In this document: positions 1-6,872 of the stretch, in pieces | Layout: every line of letters begins with the position of its first letter | How positions within the stretch are numbered: position 1 is the stretch's first letter | NCBI GenBank assembly: GCA_016207585.1 | Contig: JACQPI010000160.1 | Span: 1 to 13,686, forward strand | Source: Elusimicrobiota bacterium | Lineage (GTDB): Bacteria > Elusimicrobiota > Elusimicrobia > UBA1565 > JACRDR01 | Length of the DNA: 13,686 nucleotides | Reading direction: 5' to 3' | Notes under the pieces: generated by a model | Databases searched by the model: none | What the model was told of the DNA's origin: nothing | What the model saw: only the letters and a program-made list of their open reading frames with translations | Position numbers and translations under genes: made by a program

Positions 1-1202
1 ATCTTCAGCACTTCCGCGATGCGCGTCAGCGCCCACTGGAGGTCCTGTTTCGAGGTCACCAGCGGCGGCGCGAAGCGGACCACCTGGTCGTGCGTCTCCT
101 TGGCCAGGATGCCGCGCTCCGCTAGCGCCTCGCAGTACGGGCGGGCCGGACCGCTCTCCTTCTTGATCTCCACCCCGATGAGGAAGCCGCGGCCCCGCAC
201 CTCTTCGACGTGCGGCGAGCCGCACTTCTGTAGCTCGCACATGAACCAGTCACCCAGCTCGGTGGCGCGCTCGGCCAGCTTCTCGTCCTTGAGCACCTTG
301 AGCGCCGCGCGGCCGATCGCCGCGCCGAGCGGGTTCCCGCCGAACGTCGAGCCGTGATCGCCGGGGTTGAAGACCCCCATCAGCTCCTCGTCCGCGACGA
401 ACGCCGAGACCGGGTAGAGGCCGCCCGAGAGCGCCTTGCCCAGGATGAAGACATCGGGTTGGACTCCTTCATGATCGGCGCAAAACATCTTCCCCGTCCG
501 CCCCAGCCCGGTTTGGATTTCATCCAGGCACAGTAAAACGTCGCGCCGCGAGCAGATATCCCGGACCTGCCGCAGGTACCTCTCGGGAGGGATGCGCACG
601 CCGGCCTCGCCCTGGATGGGCTCCACCAAAAAGGCGCACGTCGAGCCGGTGATCGCGGCCTCCAGGGCCCGCGCGTCGCCGTAGGGAACCAGCCTGAAAC
701 CCGGGGTCGGCGGCCCGAAATTCTTGCGGGACTTGGGCTCGCTCGAGAAACCGACTATCGTCGTGGTGCGTCCGTGAAAATTGCCCTCGGCCGCCAGGAT
801 GACCGCCTCGTCCTGCGGGATTCTCTTTTTCGCATAGCCCCACAGCCGCACCGCCTTGATCGCGGTCTCGACCGCCTCCGCTCCCGAGTTCATGAGGATC
901 GCGGTCTCCATCCGTGTCATGCGGCACAGGCGCTCCAGGAGAGGGCCCAGGCGGTCGTTGTGAAAAGCGCGCGAGGTGAGGCAGAGGCGGTCCAGTTGGG
1001 CCTTGGCCGCCGCGACGATGCGCGGGTGGTTGTGGCCCTGGTTGAGGGCCGAGTAGGCGCTGAGCATGTCGAGGTAGCGGCGGCCCTCGACGTCGTGGAC
1101 GACCGCGCCCGAGCCGCGCTCCAGGACGACCGGCAGCGGCGCGTAGTTATGCGCGCCCCAGCACAGCTCCCTCTCGATGAACGACCGCGTTTTTTCCTCC
1201 AT
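1..1202 (-). CDS. rocD: Ornithine aminotransferase (ornithine--oxo-acid transaminase), 3' end cut by window edge
   Basis: This class III PLP-dependent aminotransferase would transfer the delta-amino group of ornithine to 2-oxoglutarate, giving glutamate semialdehyde and glutamate in cytosolic arginine/ornithine/proline metabolism. Read on the minus strand from the ATG at 1202, the frame is open for 400 codons to the window edge. It shows the ornithine-specific blocks LTSRAFHND, GAEAVETAIKA, GNFHGRTTTIVGFS, FLVEPIQGEAGV, DEIQTGLGRTGK, ILGKALSGG (PLP lysine K256) and GSTFGGNP, then KETHDQVVRFAPPL near the end. Bacillus RocD is about 401 residues with the same ending, so only a few C-terminal codons are missing. 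The start is fixed by the family N-terminus (WGAHNYAPLPVVL). An AGGAG lies only 2 nt before the ATG, too close for a normal ribosome-binding site. The gene is divergent from metF. Acetylornithine aminotransferase is the main alternative, but the motifs favour RocD. Confidence 0.92.
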   Translation of the reverse strand, partial: MEEKTRSFIERELCWGAHNYAPLPVVLERGSGAVVHDVEGRRYLDMLSAYSALNQGHNHPRIVAAAKAQLDRLCLTSRAFHNDRLGPLLERLCRMTRMETAILMNSGAEAVETAIKAVRLWGYAKKRIPQDEAVILAAEGNFHGRTTTIVGFSSEPKSRKNFGPPTPGFRLVPYGDARALEAAITGSTCAFLVEPIQGEAGVRIPPERYLRQVRDICSRRDVLLCLDEIQTGLGRTGKMFCADHEGVQPDVFILGKALSGGLYPVSAFVADEELMGVFNPGDHGSTFGGNPLGAAIGRAALKVLKDEKLAERATELGDWFMCELQKCGSPHVEEVRGRGFLIGVEIKKESGPARPYCEALAERGILAKETHDQVVRFAPPLVTSKQDLQWALTRIAEVLK

Positions 1203-1217
1203 GACTCCTGTAATTTA
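1203..1217 (-). promoter_or_regulatory. Candidate -10 element and start region of rocD
   Basis: On the minus strand TAAATT (1217-1212) precedes the rocD ATG by 9 nt, with AGGAG between them. The gap to metF is AT-rich against a GC-rich background. No good -35 hexamer is seen at the normal spacing. If this is the -10 element, the transcript would start within a few bases of the ATG. Confidence 0.3.
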
Positions 1218-1261
1218 ACAAATTTGGCTCCGCCCCGCCGACGCATCGAATTTGCCGTCCA

Positions 1262-1274
1262 TAATTTGTAACTT
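1262..1274 (+). promoter_or_regulatory. Candidate -10 element upstream of metF
   Basis: TAATTT at 1262-1267 lies in the divergent rocD/metF gap. Transcription would start near 1274-1275, leaving about 33 nt of leader before the preferred metF ATG at 1308, with GGAG at 1295-1298. No recognisable -35 box was found 16-18 nt upstream. The same -10 lies 7 nt before the upstream in-frame ATG at 1275, which could in principle serve as a leaderless start. Confidence 0.3.
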
Positions 1275-1307
1275 ATGAATCGCTCCGGACATCCGGAGCC
1301 GTCGCCC

Positions 1308-2174
1308 ATGAGAATGCCCGAACTATTCGGACGGGGGGAGCCGGTCTTCTCCTTCGAGTTCTTCCTGCCCAAGACGCCGGAGGACGCCGCGCTGCTCAAG
1401 CAAACCGTCTCGGACCTCAAGAGGCTCCGGCCCGACTTCGTCACCTTGACCTACGGCGCCGGTGGCTCCGCGCGGGAACGCACGGTTGAAATGGCCGGGA
1501 TTCTGCGCAACGAACTGGAGCTTCCGACTGCGGCGCACCTGACCTGCATCACCCATTCGCACGAGGAGATCGCCCGGCTGCTGGCACAAATCCGCTCCCA
1601 GGGGATCGACGCGATCGTCGCCCTGAGGGGCGACCTCCCGAAAGACGCGCCGGTCCTCCCCCTGCGCCAGAGGGACTTCAAGTACGCGGCCGACCTTGTG
1701 CGCTTCATCCGCCGGCAGGACGGCTTTTCCATCGCGGTCGCCGGTTATCCCGAGAAGCATCCGGAGTGCCCATCTCCAGAGGAAGACCTGCGCCATCTCA
1801 AGGAAAAGGTGGAGGCCGGCGCCGACTGGGTCATCACCCAGCTTTTTTTCGACAACCAATCCTACTTCGATTTCGTGGCGCGCGCCCGCGCGGCCGGCAT
1901 CCAAGTCCCGATCGTCCCGGGCATCATGCCGGTCACGAGCTTCACCCAGCTCCAAAAATTCACCCTCATGTGCGGGGCGAGCTTGCCGCCGGCGATGGTG
2001 GCCGAGCTCGATCCGATCCAAGACGACAAGGAGGCGGTCGTCCGCTACGGGATCGAATACGCCGCCCGCCAATGCCGTGAGCTGATCGAAAAAGGGGCCC
2101 CCGGCATCCATTTCTACACCCTGAATAAATCACGCTCGACGGCGACCATCCTCTCGCGCCTGAGGGCCTCCTAG
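1308..2174 (+). CDS. metF: 5,10-methylenetetrahydrofolate reductase
   Basis: This FAD-dependent TIM-barrel enzyme reduces 5,10-methylene-THF to 5-methyl-THF, the methyl donor for methionine synthesis. The protein shows the family blocks in order: FSFEFFLPKT with the catalytic Glu, DFVTLTYGAGGS, AHLTCITHS, IVALRGDLPKD, VAGYPEKHPE, GADWVITQLFFD, VPIVPGIMPVTSF and, at the end, GIHFYTLNKS. Length (288 residues) fits the family (E. coli MetF is 296). I chose the ATG at 1308 because GGAG lies 9 nt upstream and the N-terminus MRMPELFGRGEPVFSFEFF matches the family pattern. An in-frame ATG at 1275 would add 11 residues but has no Shine-Dalgarno sequence, and ATG 1314 is also possible. One small oddity is Leu where SFEFFPP normally has Pro. 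The next gene starts 3 bp after the stop, so the two are probably cotranscribed. Confidence 0.95.
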   Translation: MRMPELFGRGEPVFSFEFFLPKTPEDAALLKQTVSDLKRLRPDFVTLTYGAGGSARERTVEMAGILRNELELPTAAHLTCITHSHEEIARLLAQIRSQGIDAIVALRGDLPKDAPVLPLRQRDFKYAADLVRFIRRQDGFSIAVAGYPEKHPECPSPEEDLRHLKEKVEAGADWVITQLFFDNQSYFDFVARARAAGIQVPIVPGIMPVTSFTQLQKFTLMCGASLPPAMVAELDPIQDDKEAVVRYGIEYAARQCRELIEKGAPGIHFYTLNKSRSTATILSRLRAS

Positions 2175-2177
2175 CCC

Positions 2178-3995
2178 GTGGACCCCCAACGAACGTCGCG
2201 GCGCCGAGGCCTCGCGGCTTGCCTGCTGCTGGGACTGGCATGCTCACGGGCGCGGGCGGCCTCCCTGCCGGAGTCCCAAATCTCGACTATCTCCTTCGTC
2301 TCTCCCTCCACCGCGGCCTATGCGAGTTCCTCCGGTACGATTCGATCCATCTCCATCGAGCGGCTCAACGTGTTCGATCCGCGCGTTCCGGGCGAGGACT
2401 GGTGGCCCTTCCGGCTCGCCAATAAAATCCACATCCCCACGCGCGAGTACGTCCTCCGGCGCGAACTGCTCCTGGCCCCGGGCGACGCGTGGGTCCCGCT
2501 GCGAGCCCTGGAGTCGGAACGCAACCTCCGCGCCACCACCTTCATCCGCAAGGCCGAGTTGAAGCCGGCCCCTTCCGCCCCTGCCTCCGCTATGTCGTCA
2601 GGGACGGCGCGAGTGGAAAACGACCCGCGCGCCGCCCCCGGCTCCATCGACCTTCGGCTCCATGCCCAGGATTCCTGGACGACCCTTCCTCAAATCAACC
2701 TGGGAACCGAGGGGGGGGACCGCTACCTCATCTACGGAATCGAGGAGCTCAACGTGCTGGGCCTGGGCAAGAGCGTCAGTTTCTTCCACGCGCAGATCGG
2801 TCCGAGCCGGCGCAACGAGCTGCGCTATAACGACCCGCGCCTGTGGGGAACCTGGTTTCGCCTGACGACCCTCTACGGCACGACCTCGCGGGGGGACGAG
2901 GTCGGGACCGTCGTGGAACGGCCCTTCTTCTCCTTGAGCGCCCCCTACGCGATGCGCGCCCTGTGGACCCGCATCATCCAGGAGGACGTTCTCTTCCAAA
3001 ACGCGCTGGACGCCTCGAAGTTCGTTCAGGATTTCCGGTCGGTGGACCTTCTGGCGGGACTCAAGCTGCCGCGAACGACCGATCCGGTCCAGCGCCTCCA
3101 TGCCGGCATGCATTACGAAAAAGACCGTTTCGAAGCGACGCCAGACACCGCGGCGGGAACCCTGCCCAAGGACCGGGAGCTCAGCGGCCCCATCATCGGC
3201 TACTCGCTGATCCAACCCCGCTACATCAAGGAAACCTTCATCGATAAGATGGAGCGCGTGGAGGACTTCAACATCGGCAACGAGTTCTCGACCTTCGCGG
3301 GCGCGATGCCGAAAGGCCTAGGTTCGGACGCCGACCGGTGGACCTTGAGCGCCACGGACCAGCAAGGCTTGAGTCTCGCTCCCGGCCGCTTCGCGCTGGC
3401 CCAGGCGGGAGTCCTGGGGCGCCTGCGCGGAAAACAACTCGAGAACTCGATCTTTTTCGCCAATCTCAATCTTTTTTGGAAGAACGCCTGGCCTTTCTCC
3501 CACACCTGGGTAAGCCACCTGGAGTGGAACACGACCCGCAACCTCGATGGGGAGAACCAGATCATCCTGGGGGGCAACACGGGGCTGCGCGGCTACAAAA
3601 ACAACAGCTTCACGGGCGCCCGCTCGGTTCTATGGAACATCGAAAACCGCTTTTTCTTCAACCGGGAGTTCTTCCACCTCTTCGTCCTGGGGGGCGCGGT
3701 ATTCTTCGAGACCGGAGCGGTGGCCCAGCCGGGAGGCTCGCTGATCCAAAATAATTTTAAGTCGGACCTTGGCTTTGGGTTCCGGCTCGGACCGACGCGC
3801 TCCACGAGCGGGGGCGTCCTGAGGCTCGACGTGGCCTACGCCCTGCAACACGGCCCCGGGCCGAGCCGGTGGGTCGTTTCGGTCCGCGGCGGCCAGGCCT
3901 TCGAGATATTCAACAGCACCTACCGCAACGTGATCCGCACGCCCGTCTCGGCTTTACTGGAGGAGTCTCCCGGCGCCCGTCTGCGCCGACGCTGA
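2178..3995 (+). CDS. Omp85-superfamily outer membrane protein (BamA/TamA-like)
   Basis: This 605-residue exported protein probably forms an outer-membrane beta-barrel. It starts with GTG 3 bp after the metF stop, with GAGGG upstream. The N-terminus has Arg residues, a hydrophobic core (LAACLLLGLAC) and a probable signal peptidase I site after ARA near residue 28; the Cys does not sit in a good lipobox. Residues about 54-125 resemble a single POTRA domain (IRSISIERLNVFD, then REYVLRRELLLAPGDAW and ESERNLRATTFIRKAEL). From about residue 155 onward alternating polar/hydrophobic, aromatic-rich strands look like a barrel. L470-R471-G472-Y473 matches the conserved R-G-F/Y loop-6 motif of Omp85 proteins. 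Full BamA has five POTRA domains and TamA three, so this is a short form. It could assemble or insert proteins, or move lipid or peptide; the substrate cannot be read from the sequence. It lies directly before an AsmA-family gene, as tamA lies before tamB in proteobacteria. Confidence 0.8.
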   Translation: MDPQRTSRRRGLAACLLLGLACSRARAASLPESQISTISFVSPSTAAYASSSGTIRSISIERLNVFDPRVPGEDWWPFRLANKIHIPTREYVLRRELLLAPGDAWVPLRALESERNLRATTFIRKAELKPAPSAPASAMSSGTARVENDPRAAPGSIDLRLHAQDSWTTLPQINLGTEGGDRYLIYGIEELNVLGLGKSVSFFHAQIGPSRRNELRYNDPRLWGTWFRLTTLYGTTSRGDEVGTVVERPFFSLSAPYAMRALWTRIIQEDVLFQNALDASKFVQDFRSVDLLAGLKLPRTTDPVQRLHAGMHYEKDRFEATPDTAAGTLPKDRELSGPIIGYSLIQPRYIKETFIDKMERVEDFNIGNEFSTFAGAMPKGLGSDADRWTLSATDQQGLSLAPGRFALAQAGVLGRLRGKQLENSIFFANLNLFWKNAWPFSHTWVSHLEWNTTRNLDGENQIILGGNTGLRGYKNNSFTGARSVLWNIENRFFFNREFFHLFVLGGAVFFETGAVAQPGGSLIQNNFKSDLGFGFRLGPTRSTSGGVLRLDVAYALQHGPGPSRWVVSVRGGQAFEIFNSTYRNVIRTPVSALLEESPGARLRRR

Positions 3996-4009
3996 CCAAA
4001 GCTACCCTG

Positions 4010-4033
4010 GGAGCCCGAAGTCTCCTTCTTTTT
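4010..4033 (+). terminator. Weak candidate Rho-independent terminator
   Basis: In the 52-bp gap after the Omp85-like gene, GGAG (4010-4013) and CTCC (4022-4025) can pair with an 8-nt loop, followed by TTCTTTTT (4026-4033). The 4-bp stem is short, so this is at best a weak or partial terminator, but the T-rich run is unusual in this GC-rich DNA. Confidence 0.3.
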
Positions 4034-4034
4034 G

Positions 4035-4047
4035 TAGAATATCTTTA
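4035..4047 (+). promoter_or_regulatory. Candidate -10 element of the asmA-tatT-dctPQM operon
   Basis: TAGAAT (4035-4040) is one mismatch from TATAAT and lies 7 nt before the ATG at 4048. Transcription would begin at or within a base or two of the ATG, giving a leaderless message; no Shine-Dalgarno sequence is present. No clear -35 hexamer is visible. Together with the upstream terminator-like hairpin it marks a likely transcript boundary between the metF-Omp85 pair and the AsmA/TRAP operon. Confidence 0.4.
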
Positions 4048-6006
4048 ATGAAACGCTTGCTTCGCTGGACCCTGATCGCCGCCGCCATCTTCTGCGTGCT
4101 CGCGGCCGGAGGGTTGATCGCGCTGAGAATCCTATTCCCGCCGCAAAAACTCAAAGCGCTCGCGCTGGAGAAACTACAGGCGGCCCTCGAGCGGGAAATC
4201 CGATTCGAATCGATCGGGATCGGCCTGCGCGGGCTGACGCTCGCAAACCTGGAGATATCCGAAAGGCCCGATTTCAAGGCCGGCACCCTGCTCAAGGTCG
4301 GGACGCTGCGGGCCCGGCCGAGGCTGCGGCCCCTGATCGAGAAGCGCATCGAGATCGCGACGATCGCGCTCAAGAACGGGGCGGTGACCTACGAGGACCG
4401 GCGATCGGGCCTGCGCGCCTGGGTCCGGAAAATCGATATCGAGGCCGAGGGAGCCGGTCTGACGGCCCCCTTTCCCCTGTCCGTGTCATGCGACTATGCC
4501 GTGGACGGCGCCGGCTCCAAGGCGAGCGGGCGGCTGGACTACCGGGGCACGGTCGATTTGGGAGGCAACGTTCCGGAAAACTTCGCTTTGACGATCAAAA
4601 CCCTGACGCTCCGGCTGCTCGATGTGACGCTCACGGCCTCCGGACAGGTGCGCAACTTGAAGGCCCCCGAGGCGGCCCTGACGCTCCACATCCCCTCGCA
4701 ACGCATCGACTCCCTGTCGGCGCTGGCGGGCTCCGCCAAGAAATCGCCTTTCGCGGGCCGGGTCCCGGCGATCTCGGGGGAGGTCCGCGCTCAAAAATCC
4801 GGAGAGCTCATCCGCCTGCAGAAGGTCGATCTGGAGCTCGGCGAGATGAAACTGTCGGTATCCGGTTCGATCTCGACGCCCGAGAACCGGCCCGCGCGCG
4901 CGGACCTGCGCGTCAAGACGAATTCGTTCCCGCTCGCGATGGTCGCCGACCTGCATCCGGCCGCGCGGGACATGCATCTGCAAGGGCGCGCCGAGCTCGA
5001 TGCGCGCGTGCTGGGTCCCCTGGACGCGCCGGCCGTTTCCGGGGAAGCCTCGCTGGCGTCGGTCGGGCTTGAATATGCAGGGCTGGAGCTGCAATCGGTG
5101 ACGGGACGGGCCCGACTGTCGCCGGACAAGGTCACGGCGACCATCGCCGGAAAATGGAACCGCGCCGATTTCAAGGTGGACCTCACCGCGGCGGACTATC
5201 TCAAGGCCCCGAACGTCCGCATCGAAGGCTCCCTTTCCCAGCTCGACTTGGCGGCTTTGCCGACCGAGCGTCCGGAAATCGCCGGGAAGCGGCCGCCGGG
5301 AACTCCGGGAGCGTCCGGCGGCCCCGCCGCGAAGAACGGGAAGTCCCGCGCGGGCGCCTCGGAGCCCGCGGCGGCGAGCGGGTCGCACAAGGCCGGCGCC
5401 GCCCTGCCGCTGAGCACCTCCGGAAAGTTCACGGTCGGGAATATCCTGCACCCCAATTTCACCGCCTCGCGCGCGGAGCTTTCCTGGAGCCTGCGCGACG
5501 CTCTCGAGCCGGCCCGCGTCACCGGCGCCGCGAAATTCAAGATCGCCGAGGGGAAATTCGACAACCTCAAGGACGTGGCGGGGAAAAACTCCATGGTGCG
5601 CACGGCCCTGCTTCCCATCCTGGTCCTCCAAAAAGTCGGGAGCCTGGCCAAGATACCCCTCTTTCCGGCCTTCGACCGGGTCCATTACAAGGAGATCACC
5701 GGGGACTACGCCTTCCAAAGCGGCGTCATGACGGTCAAGGAATCGCACATGGATTCCAGCGCCGCCCACGTCGCCGTCACCGGAGGGGCGGACCTCGGCA
5801 AGGACCAGCTCAATCTGCGCGTCTCCACGCGGCTGGCGCCCCAGGCGGGGATCAAGCTCGGCGGCCCGATCGGGTTCTGGGTGCGGGGCTCCCTCTCCGA
5901 TCCTTCCGTCAAGGCCGACGTCGGCGCGATTCTAAAACAGCCCGCCGTGCAGGACGCGGTGGAGCAGGGCAAGAAGCTCCTCGAAAACCTCTTCAAGCCC
6001 AAATGA
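4048..6006 (+). CDS. AsmA-family envelope protein
   Basis: This 652-residue protein is anchored in the inner membrane by an N-terminal helix (about residues 7-29, after MKRLLRW) with the rest in the periplasm. The segment after the helix (PPQKLKALALEKLQAALEREIRFESIGIGLRGLTLANLEI) is the typical AsmA start, followed by repeated beta-rich, groove-like sequence. Residues about 412-451 form a Gly/Pro/Ala/Ser-rich low-complexity linker. The C-terminal part (FKIAEGKFDNLKDV, then VAVTGGADLGKDQLNLRVSTRL and GFWVRGSLSDPSVKADV) matches AsmA C-terminal domains. AsmA-like proteins (TamB, YhdP, YdbH) are implicated in lipid transport or outer-membrane biogenesis; which applies here is unknown. The ATG has no Shine-Dalgarno sequence. 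The stop overlaps the tatT start (ATGA), so the gene belongs to the TRAP operon, an uncommon partner for it. Confidence 0.85.
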   Translation: MKRLLRWTLIAAAIFCVLAAGGLIALRILFPPQKLKALALEKLQAALEREIRFESIGIGLRGLTLANLEISERPDFKAGTLLKVGTLRARPRLRPLIEKRIEIATIALKNGAVTYEDRRSGLRAWVRKIDIEAEGAGLTAPFPLSVSCDYAVDGAGSKASGRLDYRGTVDLGGNVPENFALTIKTLTLRLLDVTLTASGQVRNLKAPEAALTLHIPSQRIDSLSALAGSAKKSPFAGRVPAISGEVRAQKSGELIRLQKVDLELGEMKLSVSGSISTPENRPARADLRVKTNSFPLAMVADLHPAARDMHLQGRAELDARVLGPLDAPAVSGEASLASVGLEYAGLELQSVTGRARLSPDKVTATIAGKWNRADFKVDLTAADYLKAPNVRIEGSLSQLDLAALPTERPEIAGKRPPGTPGASGGPAAKNGKSRAGASEPAAASGSHKAGAALPLSTSGKFTVGNILHPNFTASRAELSWSLRDALEPARVTGAAKFKIAEGKFDNLKDVAGKNSMVRTALLPILVLQKVGSLAKIPLFPAFDRVHYKEITGDYAFQSGVMTVKESHMDSSAAHVAVTGGADLGKDQLNLRVSTRLAPQAGIKLGGPIGFWVRGSLSDPSVKADVGAILKQPAVQDAVEQGKKLLENLFKPK

Positions 6007-6872
6007 TCCCGCGCCTTCCCATGGCGTCCGTGTTTTTTTTATTCATCGCTCTTCTCGCCGGCTGCAGCCCGCGCACGATCGCCCTGCGCGCGATGACCTC
6101 GATTCTCGACCGGGGCGCGCAGGCCTATTACGAGGAAGGCGACCCCGTCTTGGCGCAGGAGGCGATGGCCTCCCAGATCAAACTGCTGGAGGCGCTGCTC
6201 AAGAACGACCCCGGCAACCCGCGCCTCTTGACCCTGAGCGCCGAGGCGTTGGGAGGCTATGCGTTCCTGTTCCTGGAGGACGCGCAGCCCCAGCGGGCCA
6301 AGGGGATATACCTCCGAGCGCGGTCGGCCGCTTCCAAGATTCTGGAGCGGGATCCCGCATTCAAGAACTTCGAATCCATGACCCTCCTGGAGCTGGAAAG
6401 CGCCCTGCGCCGGGCGGACGCCCAAGATGTCCCGGGGCTTTTCTGGGCCGCCTACGGGTGGGCCGGCTGGATCAACCTCTCCAAGGATTCTCCCGACGCC
6501 CTCGCCGGCCTGCCCAAGGCGGCCGCGATCATGCGCCGCGTCCAGGAACTCTCGCCCGGCTACTGCTTCGGGGGGCCGGACCTGTTCCTGGGAACCTACT
6601 ACGCCTCGATTCCCAGAATGTTGGGCGGCGATCCAATCAGATCGAAAGAGCACTTCGATGCGTCGCTCAAGGCGACCGGAGGGCGCTTCCTGATCGCCAA
6701 AATGCTCTACGCCAAGCACTACGCGGTCGCTGCGCAGAACGAGGCCCTGTTCAAGGCCATCGTCGAGGACGTATTGAATTCCGCCGATGATTTTCCTCAA
6801 GCGCGCCTGGCCAACGCGGTGGCCAAGATCAAGGCCGGGAAACTCCTGGAACGAATCCATGATTTATTCTAA
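6003..6872 (+). CDS. tatT: TatT lipoprotein, TPR component of a TPAT-type TRAP transporter
   Basis: This 289-residue lipoprotein has a signal peptide ending in the lipobox LAGC (lipidated Cys21) and then an all-helical, TPR-like body (EAMASQIKLLEALLKNDPGNPRLLTL, QRAKGIYLRARSAASKILERDP, AKMLYAKHYAVAAQN). It matches the TRAP transporter TatT component family described from Treponema pallidum Tp0956, which forms trimers with a channel-like pore and docks with its cognate DctP-type protein. That mechanism is family knowledge, not seen here. The TatT signature FGGPDLFLGTYYASIPRMLGGDP is clear (residues about 183-205). The start at 6003 overlaps the AsmA stop by 4 bp; ATG 6021 also gives a full signal peptide. 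The 3' end overlaps dctP by 14 bp. Much longer readings of this frame, extending back inside the AsmA gene, are shadow sequence. Confidence 0.9.
   Translation: MIPRLPMASVFFLFIALLAGCSPRTIALRAMTSILDRGAQAYYEEGDPVLAQEAMASQIKLLEALLKNDPGNPRLLTLSAEALGGYAFLFLEDAQPQRAKGIYLRARSAASKILERDPAFKNFESMTLLELESALRRADAQDVPGLFWAAYGWAGWINLSKDSPDALAGLPKAAAIMRRVQELSPGYCFGGPDLFLGTYYASIPRMLGGDPIRSKEHFDASLKATGGRFLIAKMLYAKHYAVAAQNEALFKAIVEDVLNSADDFPQARLANAVAKIKAGKLLERIHDLF

Noticed and set aside
1217..1272. ACAAATT/AATTTGT inverted repeat in the rocD-metF gap, possible shared operator
   Set aside because: The 7-bp arms are AT-rich and about 40 bp apart; short AT-rich matches in an AT-rich gap are likely by chance.
917..1444. 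A 175-codon minus-strand open frame across the rocD/metF gap
   Set aside because: It crosses the divergent promoter region and runs out of frame with rocD; its translation is low-complexity and matches no family.
2598..3215. A 205-codon minus-strand frame inside the Omp85-like gene
   Set aside because: It is an antisense shadow of a continuous plus-strand gene with signal peptide, POTRA-like region and the barrel LRGY motif.
4486..5769. A 427-codon open frame on the minus strand inside the AsmA gene
   Set aside because: It is a GC-rich antisense shadow; the plus-strand frame has a membrane anchor and AsmA domains and continues without a break.
5154..6002. Upstream extension of the TatT frame for more than 280 codons
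   Set aside because: The extension lies within the AsmA gene and is Arg/Gly-rich shadow sequence; the lipoprotein signal at 6003 marks the real start.
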